Assembly: GCA_023374025.1 (NCBI GenBank)
Contig: SIJG01000153.1
Span: forward strand, 217,466 to 281,465
Reading direction: 5' to 3'
Length of the DNA: 64,000 bases
From: Heterodera schachtii
Taxonomy: Eukaryota; Nematoda; Chromadorea; Rhabditida; Heteroderidae
This document shows positions 36,801 to 47,265 of the stretch, piece by piece; the stretch's first letter is position 1, and every line of letters starts with the position of its first letter. The notes under the pieces are model-generated. The model made no database searches, was not told the origin of the DNA, and saw only the letters and a list, made by a program, of their open reading frames with translations. The position numbers were made by a program, and so were the translations under genes.

Positions 36801-37856
36801 TGGTAAAATTAATAATTTTTTATTGAAATTCTGTTAAATATATAGCCAAAATTTCAAAAAAAAATTTGGATCCTAAAAATCCTAATTTTCTTAAAAAACA
36901 TGCTCAAATTTGCAAAAAATGGTCGTTTTTAAACAAAATCTAACAATGTATAGTATTAAATCCCGGCGGCGCCTACCGGCACCGCCGGCCTCCCTCTTCC
37001 ACACTGGTCACCAAAAAATTGTTAAAATTAATAAAGGGAGTTGACAAATAAATTATTAAAATTTTTATTTGAAGCAATTTGAAAAACAGATTTTCGATTT
37101 TTTTTTATTCAGATTTCTGCTTACTAAATTTTTCTGCATATTTTTTCTTTAATTGTCCTTCAAATTTGTGCATTAAAAATATTTTTGTGAGTTTTTAATT
37201 AAATTTTCGCATTACTCCAGCTCCCGCCCGGACTCCCGTAAAATTTCTGTGGGATTTAACGGGAGCGGGATTTTCACGGGATTCCCGTTCGGGACTCCCG
37301 TCCCAGAAAATTTTGAACTCCCGATCCCGCTCCCGGAAACTTTTTTTACCGGACTCTACTCTATTTCACGATAATATCTTTTGACGTGAAATGATCATTT
37401 TCCATTTACAAATCACTTTGGCCGATAATCTTATGAATTTTATTTCCAAAAATTTGGAAATGTCTTTCTTTGTAATTGCAATAAATGGATATATAAATGT
37501 TTGTCTCAATTTTAATTTATTTTCAAAGAAAAAGAGTACAATATAAGAAAATTTAAGGCATTTTTTTTTAATTTTTCTCCATTATTTCGCGATTTTTCGT
37601 CACTAAAACCCGCCCCTCTCGTGATTAACGACCCGCCGAAAACATCCAAAAATTTTCTTTAAAAAAATGTTGCAAAAAAGAGTGGGATAAGATCGTCGTA
37701 ATCTCAAAATAGAAATTAAATAAAACTCGCCTCTTTTTTGTCTCCGTCCCCCACCAAAAAGTGAACGTCCGCGTCTTCGCCCGAGCTCAACAAATGCTTC
37801 ATCCGTTCATTCGAATTGCCTTGCTTCGAGGGCGACGACATAATTGAGGAATTCAT
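33839..37856 (-). CDS. BTB-BACK-MATH-MATH protein (CUL3-adaptor-like)
   Basis: Eleven exons, every phase closing: 37731-37856, 36088-36181, 35908-36036, 35576-35685, 35367-35519, 35184-35322, 34764-35108, 34571-34716, 34218-34524, 34019-34164, 33839-33955; 603 residues. BTB about residues 14-115 (ERMKHLLSSGEDADVHFLVG; LLPAHKLILKHASDVFEAMF; VLYAG), BACK about 116-250, MATH 1 about 260-410 (IPWKISAE; WNCKCSATFRIVS), MATH 2 about 425-565 (SNGTIEMEIDKLSEFAREI; WSCECSATVRILS), and a basic tail KKGTKRKLADD that could be a nuclear signal. BTB-BACK proteins bind CUL3 and MATH domains recruit substrates; in SPOP and worm MEL-26 the MATH domain comes first, here it is last and doubled. Intron 1 begins with GC instead of GT and carries an inverted-repeat element and a hairpin repeat. 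No lesion seen. Confidence 0.85.
36228..36545. mobile_element. inverted-repeat element in intron 1 of the BTB-BACK-MATH-MATH gene
   Basis: Left CGCCTCGGACATTTGCGCC plus TATGTCC is mirrored on the right as GGACATAGGCGCATATATCC plus GAGGCG. About 320 bp, no coding capacity. Confidence 0.8.
36963..36988 (-). repeat. GC-rich hairpin repeat, copy 4
   Basis: On the minus strand arms CCGGCGGTGCC and GGCGCCGCCGG around GGTA; inside intron 1 of the BTB-BACK-MATH-MATH gene. Confidence 0.9.
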
Positions 37857-38880
37857 TGCGAAATTAATTCTAATTTTGCGAAAAGTTCGAATCAGTCAAA
37901 TAAATGTGGGAATTAGGGAAGGAAGGGTTAGAAAAAGAAAAGTGACAATTCGTCCAGCGAATTTCATCTTATAAACTCCAATTTTGTTTAATACAACTCG
38001 GCTTCTTTTTTTGCTTAGGGCAAATCCCAAAGTGAGCCATTTTTAGGTGGTGCAAATTGCCCCAAAATATTTTAGTCGATTAAAGACAATTACAGCCCAG
38101 TGCAAAATAGAGAGGGATAGAGAGACGGAGACAGAGAGAGAGAGAGAAGAGAGACGGAGAGAGACAAAGACGCAGAGAGCGAGAGAGTGAAGATTCGTTT
38201 GCATTTGATATCAATTTAATTTAAAATCTATGCATTAAATCTGATACTAAATATACATTTGCCGTTGAACGAATTTTTCACTGGCAAAATATTCAACGAG
38301 TAAAAGCATTATTGTTTTGTTCAGTTTCTCGGCCTTGCTTTTGGAAATTTGAAATTATTTTTTTCATGAAATGTACATTAAAATAGCATTTTAACAAAAA
38401 GAAAATGAATTTTATTTAAAAAATAATTAAATTATTCATTATGCAAATTATTTATCTTTTCTTTTTTTCGTTTATTCTTATCTTTCAAAAGTGAGGCACC
38501 TATTAAAAAAACATATTAATATTCTTTCCCAGGCGGCCTATCGGTGTTATGATGTTCTTCAAAAACCATAATGCTATTAAAATGTTTTTGATGAGTAACG
38601 ACCCAGCAGCACCCGCCTATCGGTACCTCCGCTTTATTATTATCGGTACATCCGCTTCATTACACCAAAAATATTTTTAACTTAAAATTTAGTAATTTTT
38701 CAATCAGAATTTGGCCTCGTATTTTTCGCAGGTATCACGCATTTCTTATTTATTGGTCCATAATAATTAATTTACCACAACCCACCAATCGCATAATTCA
38801 ATAAGAGAGAAAAAAACAAATTTCCGCGCATGGCATTCTTCCAAATGTCTCAAATCAAAAATGCTGCCAATCTTTCAATT
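37857..38880. other. intergenic stretch with GA microsatellite
   Basis: Between the start of the BTB-BACK-MATH-MATH gene and the stop of the ubiquitin-fusion gene. It holds a GA-rich repeat at about 38108-38190 and two degraded pieces resembling the hairpin-repeat core (GCCTATCGGT at about 38535 and 38612). No gene seen; it must include the 5' region of the BTB gene. Confidence 0.5.
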
Positions 38881-41617
38881 CTAACAGCCACAAAGACGCA
38901 GGATACAGTGGATCGTGCACTCATCTCCGATTTTGTAATCCTTCAAAGTACGGCCGTCCTCAAGTTGCTTTCCTGAAACAATTTTCATATTAGCAAGAGC
39001 AAAATAAACAATTAATTTTTAAAAAGTTATTAATCCGACGGAATTTTAGAATGAACTTTTGTGGTTGGTGGAGCAATTCTGACAGCAATTTGCTGAGGGC
39101 ACTGCTTAATTTTATTGTTGGTTATTACTGTTTTTACAGAAAACAGCCAATTTGTTGTTTTTGAGGTATATTTTTTTATTAAAAAATTAGTTTACCAGCG
39201 AAAATCAGTCTTTGTTTATCAGGCGGAGTGCCTTCAATTCGCATGATTTTGGCTTTGACTTCCTCGATGGTGTTGCTTGGAAGGGCATCACTAAGTGTGA
39301 TTGTTTTGCCGGTTATCGTTTTTACATAGATTCCAATTTTATGCCAATTCTGTGCACGAAAGAGGGAAAATGTAAAAAAATAATGGTGACCGGAAAATCG
39401 GTCAGTGAAATAAATATTTTAAAGTAAATTTCTGTAGTATTGTATTATAATATAGAAGTATAATTCTATAAGAATATCGTTCTGAATTTCTAACCCCAGA
39501 CCTGAACTCGAACAAAAAATCGAAAAGTCTAAATTTTCAAATTAGTTTTTTCATAAAAATCGATTTAAATGCACGGAAACAAACTGATACCCAACAATCC
39601 TTCAATAAGAGATCATTTATGCTGTTTTTGAACTAAAAATCATAAATTCGAAAAATTAGATTTTCGAGTTTTTGTTCGAATTCGGGTCCGGGGTTCGGAA
39701 TTGGCCGAAATGGATACCGGATTCGTGGTCAATGCCCCCCGAAAAGCCAAGGAACTTGTTTTTATGACAAAAGAATTTTACTTTACGCATTTTCCGGACG
39801 CCAAAATAATCACTAGGGTTGGAAATTATATTTAAGAAAAATCGCAAAATATATGCATACATAAAATATGTAAAAAAATTTTAAAAAGATTATTTTTTTG
39901 GGGAAAAAATAAAGAAGAGTGAAATAGGTACAAATGCCATAAAAGGATCAAATAGGTTTAGAATCACATTTTAGTATTTTAATAATTATTTTTTTGATAT
40001 CTCTTTTTAAAACGCTTTTTTAGGGGTACATTTTCAAAAAAAAAAATTAAATTTTTCTCAAGAAATCCTATAAATTTTCAAATTATGATAAAAAAATATG
40101 AAAATATGTAAAAAGTACAAAATACGTAGAAAATCGAAAATATTTATTAAATAAAATTCCAACTTTGTTAGCAAACACAAAAAAAAAGCGTTTTTCCTAT
40201 TAATTTGAGCATTGATAATTCAGAAAAAATGTATTAAAATGAAATTCCAATCCCAAATAATAATAATATAAAAATCCACCCACCACTACAGAATTTGAAC
40301 TTCCACTAATATTTTTATCTCCTGCTGCTGGGGCTGTTGACAAATTTCCTTTTTGCATTTTCTTCGTTCCATTTATTTGCGCTTCCATTTCATCAATTCT
40401 GGCCAAATGTTTTGCAAATTGGCCAATACAAACTGAAAAATGGGTTTGTGTTTTTCGTGCTTTCTCATCGTTTCTTAAAAAAAAAAACTAAAAATCCGTA
40501 ACTTCATAAATATTTAAAATTTTACTGTATTTTCTGGCCAATTCTTTTTCCAATTCAGCACATTTGTCCAAACACTTCTTCTGTCCTTCCTCTAACTTGT
40601 GGATGTGTCCAACCAAAGCTTAAATATTCAATAAATAATAAATTAATTTGCTAATTTTTAAAATAATAATTAATTCTTTCACTTTTTCCATTTTTAATTT
40701 TATTTTAATTATTTTTTGTATTTTTCTATCGCCATTTTCCATTACCGTTCTCTTGCTGTTCCATTTTGTCAATTTTCGTTTTCATTTCTCTGAGCTCATC
40801 CATCGTTTCTCTTTGCTTCAATTCGGCTTTAAGCAGCCTCTGAAAGACACAAAAAAATTTTTTCACAATTTTACAGTATATTTGGTGACCGTAACCATTG
40901 GGGCATTCCCTCGAAAACTATGTGATTTTTTGGCCACACCATTTGGGACACAATATTAGGAAAAAAAGCCGTAAATCGAGTGTCAAAAATGTCGGAAATT
41001 GGAATTAGGGCGTAACTTTTTTTTTAAATAAATTCACATTTTCTTTAGTGAGTTGATTTTTTCTCACGTGATTTTACTAGAGTGGTACGGGACCGGGACT
41101 TTTTAGGCTGGGAAAACCTGGACTTTTCCCGGTCCCGGTCAAAACTGGGTACTCAGTTGTACGTGTTTTTCAGTACCATTCCTGGTCCGGTACCACTCTA
41201 ATTGCCCATTAATAAGTTGAAATATTAATTTTGACTCACATTTTCAGCCTCAATTTTTGACAGTTTGTCCTCCTCTTTTTGCTTTGCTTCACTTTTCTGT
41301 CCCTTCTCCAATTCCGCACATTTTCTGCTCAATTCTTCCACTTTTGAACTGACAATGAGTGAATTGTCAACTAATGCTGTAAAAGTTATCTATTAACTGT
41401 AATTAATTACTAATTATGCGGCATTTACAATTGTTATTAATTACATCGCATTTATAAAAATTACAATTAACTAATTAATTTTATTGCCTTTGGCATTTGG
41501 CGTTGCTTCAATTCCCTCCATTATCATTTTCTGTCGTGCCAATTCCGCTGCTATTTTTGCGTCAATTGCCTTTCGTTGGGCCTCTAACTTTTCCAATTCA
41601 TTTCCATCGTCGGACAT
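38881..41617 (-). CDS. coiled-coil protein fused to a ubiquitin-like domain lacking the C-terminal Gly-Gly
   Basis: Seven exons on the minus strand: 41488-41617, 41241-41376, 40746-40839, 40526-40618, 40284-40432, 39196-39349, 38881-38972 (TAG). Exons 1-5 encode charged heptad-type coiled coil ([60 protein letters not shown]). Exons 6-7 encode a clear ubiquitin: [45 protein letters not shown]. Residues matching K6, K11, K27, K29 and K48 and the I44 patch remain; K33 and K63 positions are Ile and Asp. The end is LRLCGC instead of LRLRGG, so it cannot be conjugated or cleaved like ubiquitin. Intron 1 has a GC donor. Exon 2 is one base short of frame at an A-run near 41277. No signal peptide. 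Confidence 0.75.
39480..39790. mobile_element. foldback element of the GGGTCCGG family, copy 1
   Basis: Right half reads TTCGAATTCGGGTCCGGGGT followed by GAAATGGATACCGGATTCGTG; left half has the inverse in degraded form (CCCAGACCTGAACTCGAAC). It lies in intron 5 of the ubiquitin-fusion gene. Confidence 0.65.
39814..40254. mobile_element. inverted-repeat element, TAGGGTTGGAA ends
   Basis: Left TAGGGTTGGAAATTATA is mirrored by ATGAAATTCCAATCCCA. The interior resembles the ATGTAAATA element at 21976-22355. It is also inside intron 5 of the ubiquitin-fusion gene. Confidence 0.7.
41088..41200. mobile_element. inverted-repeat element, TAGAGTGGTACGG ends
   Basis: Ends TAGAGTGGTAC and GTACCACTCTA with inverted GGGACCGGGA / TCCCGGTCCC blocks. 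Related to the innermost nested element at 45195-45345. It lies in intron 2 of the ubiquitin-fusion gene. Confidence 0.8.
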
Positions 41618-41797
41618 TGCAAAAGAAGGCCAAATGTGGTCTAAAAGGGGACAGAGATTTTGTGACGTATTTTATCATTCGAACCATTAATTACTTTATT
41701 TTTCTTAAAAAATACGTTCAAATCCAGAAAAACCCCAGGTTGACGAAAAATGGTGATAAATGATAAAAATGAAACTAAAAGCATATTAAATTTATAG

Positions 41798-41966
41798 CTC
41801 AAGTCCAGTTTATGCGTCCAATCGATTCTTATCAGCTCAGTGAAAGCCGACTTTTTATTCTGTTCGTTGGCAAAAAGAAAGTCTGTAATTAAAATACACA
41901 TTTTAGAAATACTAATCAATGCAATGCAAATATTAATGTTTATGGACGCATAAACTGGACTAGAGC
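41798..41966. mobile_element. small foldback element
   Basis: CTCAAGTCCAGTTTATGCGT is mirrored by ACGCATAAACTGGACTAGAG; 169 bp, AT-rich centre. Confidence 0.75.
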
Positions 41967-43837
41967 CAAATTAATCGATAACTACGGAACATGGACGGTA
42001 AAAAAGAAAAAAAGCGGCAATAAATCATTGACGTAAAAAAACAAAACGCCAATGCATTCAATAGGCTCTAGAATTTTTTTCCGGAGCACCCAAAAACCCA
42101 ACCGCCGAAACATAGCCGAGACATCGCAATTTAAAAAAAAATTTAAGAAAAATCTTAAAAAATTTTTCTTTAAAAATTTAAAAAAAAATTTTAAAGAATA
42201 AACTTTGTTTTATTTAAATTTTTGCTAAGAAAAACACAAAAAAAATAAATAAGGCTAGTTGAGACCTAAAACCCAATTTGTATTAGTCGGGATTTCGACG
42301 CATTTTTTTGTAAATTTTCGTTTTGTATACCATATTCAATTAAATGTCATATGAATTGGACAAATGTCATATTATGGTGTTATTAATTTTTTAACAAGTG
42401 TTTAAACATTGCTTATTTTGTTTATGATTTTGCATATTTCAAGCAAAAAGCCCATTTGATCGACTCCGTTTTAGACATGCTAAATTTTTCATTTCATTGA
42501 ACAGAAACGATAATGAGTAACTAAAAAATATTTTATTATTATCTCGGATAAATTTAATTAATTTAAAAAGTTTTTTTTAATTTTTTCTTTTTCCTCTTTT
42601 CCAACTGTCCAAGTATTTTGGGTTACAAAAAAAGGTAATAAAATTTGGAGCAAAAATAATTAAAAATTTTGGTTTTTCTTTAATTAGTCCGAAAAACGAA
42701 ATATTACTTCGTTTATATGTTTCTTGGCCTATAATAACTCAAGATCAAACAAAATGGTGAAACAGTAAGAAGTAGCTCATTTGTCAGTGACCATTCAGTA
42801 GAGGAAAATAGTAATGCATTGGACAAAGAAACGATGGAAAAATCGTCATTTCATTTTGTAATTCAAAATTTCAGGAATTTCAAACTGACAAAATATTAAC
42901 AAAAAAAAAACAAATTTAAAAAAATTACCAAAATAAAAAACGGAGAATGAAGTAAAAGTTTGACTAATTAATCAAAAAAAAGAATTCTTTACAAAAAATA
43001 TTTTGCAACTTTTTGCCAATGGAAACATATAATAATTTACAAATTCACAAGAATTTTCATTGAGTGAGTTGCAGCAAATTAGTGTAAGAATTAACTGTAA
43101 TTTAATAATTAATTCATTTTGTTGTCTTTTTAATTTTGAATCAGAAATCTAGTTAAGATGAAAGATCACTCCAAAAATTATTTTTGAATTCGAATGAGCT
43201 ATCATTGTACGGCTATGACAAATTTAAATTGAGTTATGCATTTCCGCGGAACTCGAAAATTTGAACAAGCCTAAAATCCCTCATCGCTTTCGTCATTTGT
43301 TCTCTCTGTTCCCACACTCTCTCGCCGATATCTCGCACCACTAATAAAAATAAATGAGAAAATATGAAAAAGCACATGAATAAAAAATACCAAATGATCG
43401 ATCGTAGAAATTACCAGAATAAATTCCAGAACTGAGGAAGAGTACTTATTTCGACTAAGACAGACAACAAAAGAAATAATGGCCGCCGTGCAATTAGGTA
43501 TAATACGACAAATCAGAACATGAATATTTTCCAGAATATGCTAGAAATTACAAGAATAATTTCAGAACAGTATTGGAAAATTCAATAAAATATCAAAATC
43601 ATTGCATAAATATAAACATGTAGGGCTTTCAAATGATGCCAAATTATAAAATTTGGCCAGCTGAGAAAAAATTTATGATACTTGAAACTTGGCTCAGATT
43701 ATAACGGCCAGACTATAATGTCCCCCACCCAAAAATTTTCCCTACCCCCACATTAAGCCCTACCCTTGTTCGGTAAATTAAAATGTCAATGTGAATAAGT
43801 TAAATTCTTTTTTATTACAATATAAATATATATATTC
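41967..43837. other. AT-rich stretch without recognised genes
   Basis: Mostly AT-rich with many stops. Near 42100-42130 there is a degraded block (CCGCCGAAACATAGCCGAGA) resembling one end of the inverted-repeat element at about 60991-61381. Confidence 0.5.
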
Positions 43838-43985
43838 ATTATGCCTCCTGCATCATTCGATTGACTCGCGTCATCATCGTGAGCAAGTCATCCTAATACT
43901 CTGCAGATGCGCTGCAGAAACCAAATCTCGCGCTGAACATTTCGCCAAGAGACGAATCCGGGCCATGTGCCGCGGGCAATGAAGA
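43838..43985 (-). other. GC-richer coding-like island, possible terminal exon
   Basis: On the minus strand, after TATTAG, the frame reads DDLLTMMTRVNRMMQEA followed by TAA, which looks like a protein C-terminus. The upstream 90 nt (CCGCGGCACATGGCCCGG...) are also GC-rich but no single frame links cleanly. It may be the 3' end of the gene whose first exon is at 46150-46247; the nested transposons lie between them. The plus strand also has a short open frame ending in CRGQ. Function unknown. Confidence 0.35.
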
Positions 43986-44671
43986 TATCCGCATTAGTTG
44001 AGAAGTGTGTGCTTTAAATTGATAAACTAATTCTTTCATGATAAATTTTGTTGTATTACAATTTTAATTTATTTTATTAATTTATAAAATTAAATTTATG
44101 TATTATAATTAGGGCTGCTAATTTTATGTAAGAAAATTTGCGAATTATGTAAATAAAATATGTATAAAAAATGCTAAAATAGGTATGAAATATGTACAAA
44201 AATCCCCAAATATGTACTAAAATATGTAAATAAAAAATTTTTTAATGGTTATTTTTTGGAAAAAATTTTTTCGTAAAAAGTGAAATAAGCACAAAATGCC
44301 ATAAAAATGACCCAAATAGGCTTAGAATCACTTTTAGTATTTTAAATTAATTTTTGATATTTCATTTTTTGAAAAACATTCGATTTTTTAGGGATACATT
44401 TTTGAAAATTTTTTTAAATTTTTCACAAAAAATTTCTATAAAAATTCTCAAAAATCCTCAAAATATGTAAAAAAAAAATGAAAATATGTACGAAAAATTG
44501 CGAAATATGTACGAAAAAGTCCAAAATATGTATAAAAATATGTACATATGTAATATGTAGAAAAATCCCAAAATATGTAAAAATATGTATAAAAGTCCCA
44601 ACTTTTGTTCGCAAACACAAAAAAGAAAGTGTTTTTCCTACTAATTAGGCTATGGAGAATCCAGGAAAAAA

Positions 44672-45748
44672 GGGTCGGGGTCACTTCGCCGCGGCCAACT
44701 CGCCGCGGCCATCTCGCCGCGAGAAACTCGCCGCGGGGCCAACTCGCCGCGGCGCTATCTCGCCGCGGCCAACTCGCCGCGCCTTGTTTTTTGGCCATCT
44801 CGCCGTCAGATTTTTTTGTTAAATAAGAAGTTATTTCTCAATCGTTTAATTATAAAATTCTGATGTTTATTCAAAAATTCATTAAATAACAAAATCACGG
44901 GCCCATGACACAATTATTTGAAATTTCCCAAAGAGACTCAATAATATTTTGGGCATCAAAAGTTTCAATAAAATTCAAAATTCTCTTGTCCGCCTTCCGT
45001 AACTTCTTTTACTTCATCGGTGGTTCTTCGCCGTTCTCAATGCACTCATAATGTGCAGTGCAATTGAAATGTTCTATCTGCGAACACTTCTGTCATTGCA
45101 TGTGCCCAATTTGCGAAAAATTCTTGGCAAAAATCAGAACCATGAATTTAAGGGACTCAAAATTTTCACATAATAAATTGGTATCGGTGTTGTGTAGAGT
45201 GCAGCGAGACCGGGACCTGGACACGGACAACTGAGTACCGAGGTCCCGATTTTGACCGGGACCAGTCCCGGGTTTTTTCCCGGTTTTCCCAGCCAAAAAT
45301 TCCCGGTTTTTCAACCCAAAAAATTCCCGGTCCCGCTGCACTCTAGTGTTGTGAAGTTAATTCCATGCATTCCGCTGCACGCCTATTGATCCTCGTGATT
45401 ATTTTTATTGCATTTAAATTATTTTTTGTGGGACCATTAAGCAACAACCATCGTTCTACAATTTTTCTTTCCTGCGTTGGCTTTCAATTTGAATCATCTT
45501 AATTTGGAGAGAAGATTTGATAAATAAAATATATTGAGCAAATAGTTTTAATATTTTAAATGTATTTTTTAACGAAAAAATTCTGGCGGCGAGATAGCCA
45601 AAAAACAAGGCGCGGCGAGTTGGCCGCGGCGAGTTGGCCACGGCGAGTTGGGCGGCGGCGAGATAGCGCCGCGGCGAGTTGGCCCGCGGCGAGTTTCTCG
45701 CGGCGAGATGGCCGCGGCGAGTTGGCCGCGGCGAGTTGGGCGGTTCCC
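44672..45748. mobile_element. middle element with inverted GCCGCGGC-rich arms
   Basis: It interrupts the outer element with exact 8-bp duplication GGAAAAAA. Both arms (about 44680-44812 and 45584-45745) are tandem AACTCGCCGCGGCC-type units in inverse orientation, giving GC-rich foldback arms of 130-160 nt in AT-rich DNA. The centre, read on the minus strand, has broken coding traces (HYECIENGEEPPMK then stop, KLRKADKRILNFIE; KMIQIESQRRKEKL) that resemble the tail of a transposase, so it may be a decayed autonomous element. Confidence 0.85.
45195..45345. mobile_element. innermost nested element
   Basis: 151 bp; ends TAGAGTGCAGCG and CGCTGCACTCTA; exact 8-bp duplication GTGTTGTG. Inside are inverted CGGGACC/GGTCCCG blocks, related to 41088-41200. 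Confidence 0.92.
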
Positions 45749-46149
45749 GGAAAAAATATGTATTTACATAAAATTAGCAGCCTTAATTATAATGTAATTT
45801 TTATAAAAAATAAAATAATTGTTTTAAAGAGTTCATTTTTTGTCAAAAAATTCAAAAAAGTGATTATTTTCGTGAAACTTAACAAAGGTTCTTAAAACTA
45901 TTAGTATTTTCATGGCGGTGCTATCGGGACCGCAAGAGAAAATTTTGGGTTAATAGCCTCAATTTTTAGTAGATTTCTCAAAAAAAAAGAAATTCTTGGG
46001 TCAATATTTTAAACTTATGATAACGATTTAACACGGAAAACTATATCACTCTGATGGTTGAGTGAATAAATTTCAAAAATAGGTAATACAAAAATTTTTA
46101 TATAAAAAATCATATTTATTTGCTGCAATTTTTTTTCCTATACACTTAC

Positions 46150-46247
46150 GGTCCTGCCCGTCGTGACCGTGTAGATGACCTATCCGCACGTGATCTTGAT
46201 GATTGGGCATGTGATGTTCCTTGACCCGTGTATACGCCCAAGTCCAT
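46150..46247 (-). CDS. orphan first exon of an unidentified gene
   Basis: Minus-strand ATG after a plausible acceptor (TTTAATTTGTAG then AAAAAATGG), which would suit SL trans-splicing. The exon encodes MDLGVYTGQGTSHAQ, then a Ser/Arg-rich stretch (SRSRADRSSTRSRR), and ends at a perfect GTAAGT donor in phase 2. Composition and both splice sites look genuine. The next exon was not found; downstream lies the nested transposon block and then a coding-like island at 43838-43985. Family not recognised. Confidence 0.55.
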
Positions 46248-46779
46248 TTTTTCTACAAATTAAAAAATCTAAATTTAGCAATTTTTCAACATTGAGAGAA
46301 ATACACTATCGGGATTGTTTTTTAAACTTTTTTTAATTTGTGATTTTGATTTCCAATTTTTTGAATTTCGACCAATGTTTGGATTTTAAGGACCATATTT
46401 TATCTTTATTTGAACATTTGTAATCCACACATTTACACCCCATTTATGAATCTACCATTAGGTCTTACTCATTCTAAATTTGTAGGTTGAAATTATGAAT
46501 AAAAAGAGTCCTAAATTCTCAGTCCCTTAATAATGCAAGTGTTTGTGCCGCACTGTTCAAAAAATTGGTGAGCCAAAGTTACAAAAAATATCAATGCTTG
46601 AAATATTTAAATTTAAATAACTGAATAATAGAGAAATCTTTGGGCTATCTAATTATATAAATAAAATTAAAATTGGTTGTTTCTGAAAAAGTCACCCAAA
46701 AAATGAAAGGTCATTTAAATGCATGAAAATTGTTCAAACATTCAATTAATCATATTGCACTTGAAAAATTTGAATTTTC

Positions 46780-46865
46780 GATTTGTTGTTCGAATTCGGG
46801 TCCGAGGTTCGAAATGAATGTCAGATTCGTGATCACGAACCAGAAAAACCAAGGAAAAGCGCTTT
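46780..46865. repeat. single arm of the GGGTCCGG foldback family
   Basis: TTCGAATTCGGGTCCGAGGT followed by GAATGTCAGATTCGTGATCACG matches the arms at 48.5, 58.9 and 60.0 kb; no partner arm seen here. Confidence 0.6.
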
Positions 46866-47265
46866 ACACGACTTTAAAAAAAAATTATTTTTTCGAAATG
46901 GGGGGGGTGACAAACTGCACTACTACCCCGGTTTTTTTACAATTACCGATTCTACTTTTTTTACCGTCCATGACCCCTACCGCAGCGGCACGCGTCTGTT
47001 CACTGTCTGCCCTTTCCGCCCTCCGCCGCTGCCCGGCATAGAAAGACAGTCAGACAGTGCACTATTTCTCACCTTCCCTCCCTCTAACCTCTACAGCATG
47101 GGAGGAGAAATCTTTTCCCTTCCAACTATTTTTTTGCTTTCTTCTTTTTCTGTACTTCTTTTGTGTCTTTTTCTTTTCTTAACTTTCTTTTCGTCTCTTT
47201 CTTTATATTATCTTTTTTTTAAATTTTTTTGTTCGATTCGCAGCAGAATTTGACAATTTTTGAGG

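Larger units (their letters stand above)
44110..45785. mobile_element. outer hAT-type element of a triple nest
   Basis: Starts TAGGGCTGCTAATTTTATGT and ends ACATAAAATTAGCAGCCTTA; exact 8-bp flanking duplication ATTATAAT. Its sequence is that of the element at 21976-22355, but it is split near the right end by a 1.08-kb insertion. Confidence 0.92.

Noticed and set aside
46783..47253. 156-residue plus-strand frame with hydrophobic tail
   Set aside because: It starts inside a foldback-family arm and runs through T-rich sequence; no splice sites or domain, and the hydrophobicity comes from TTT/CTT runs.
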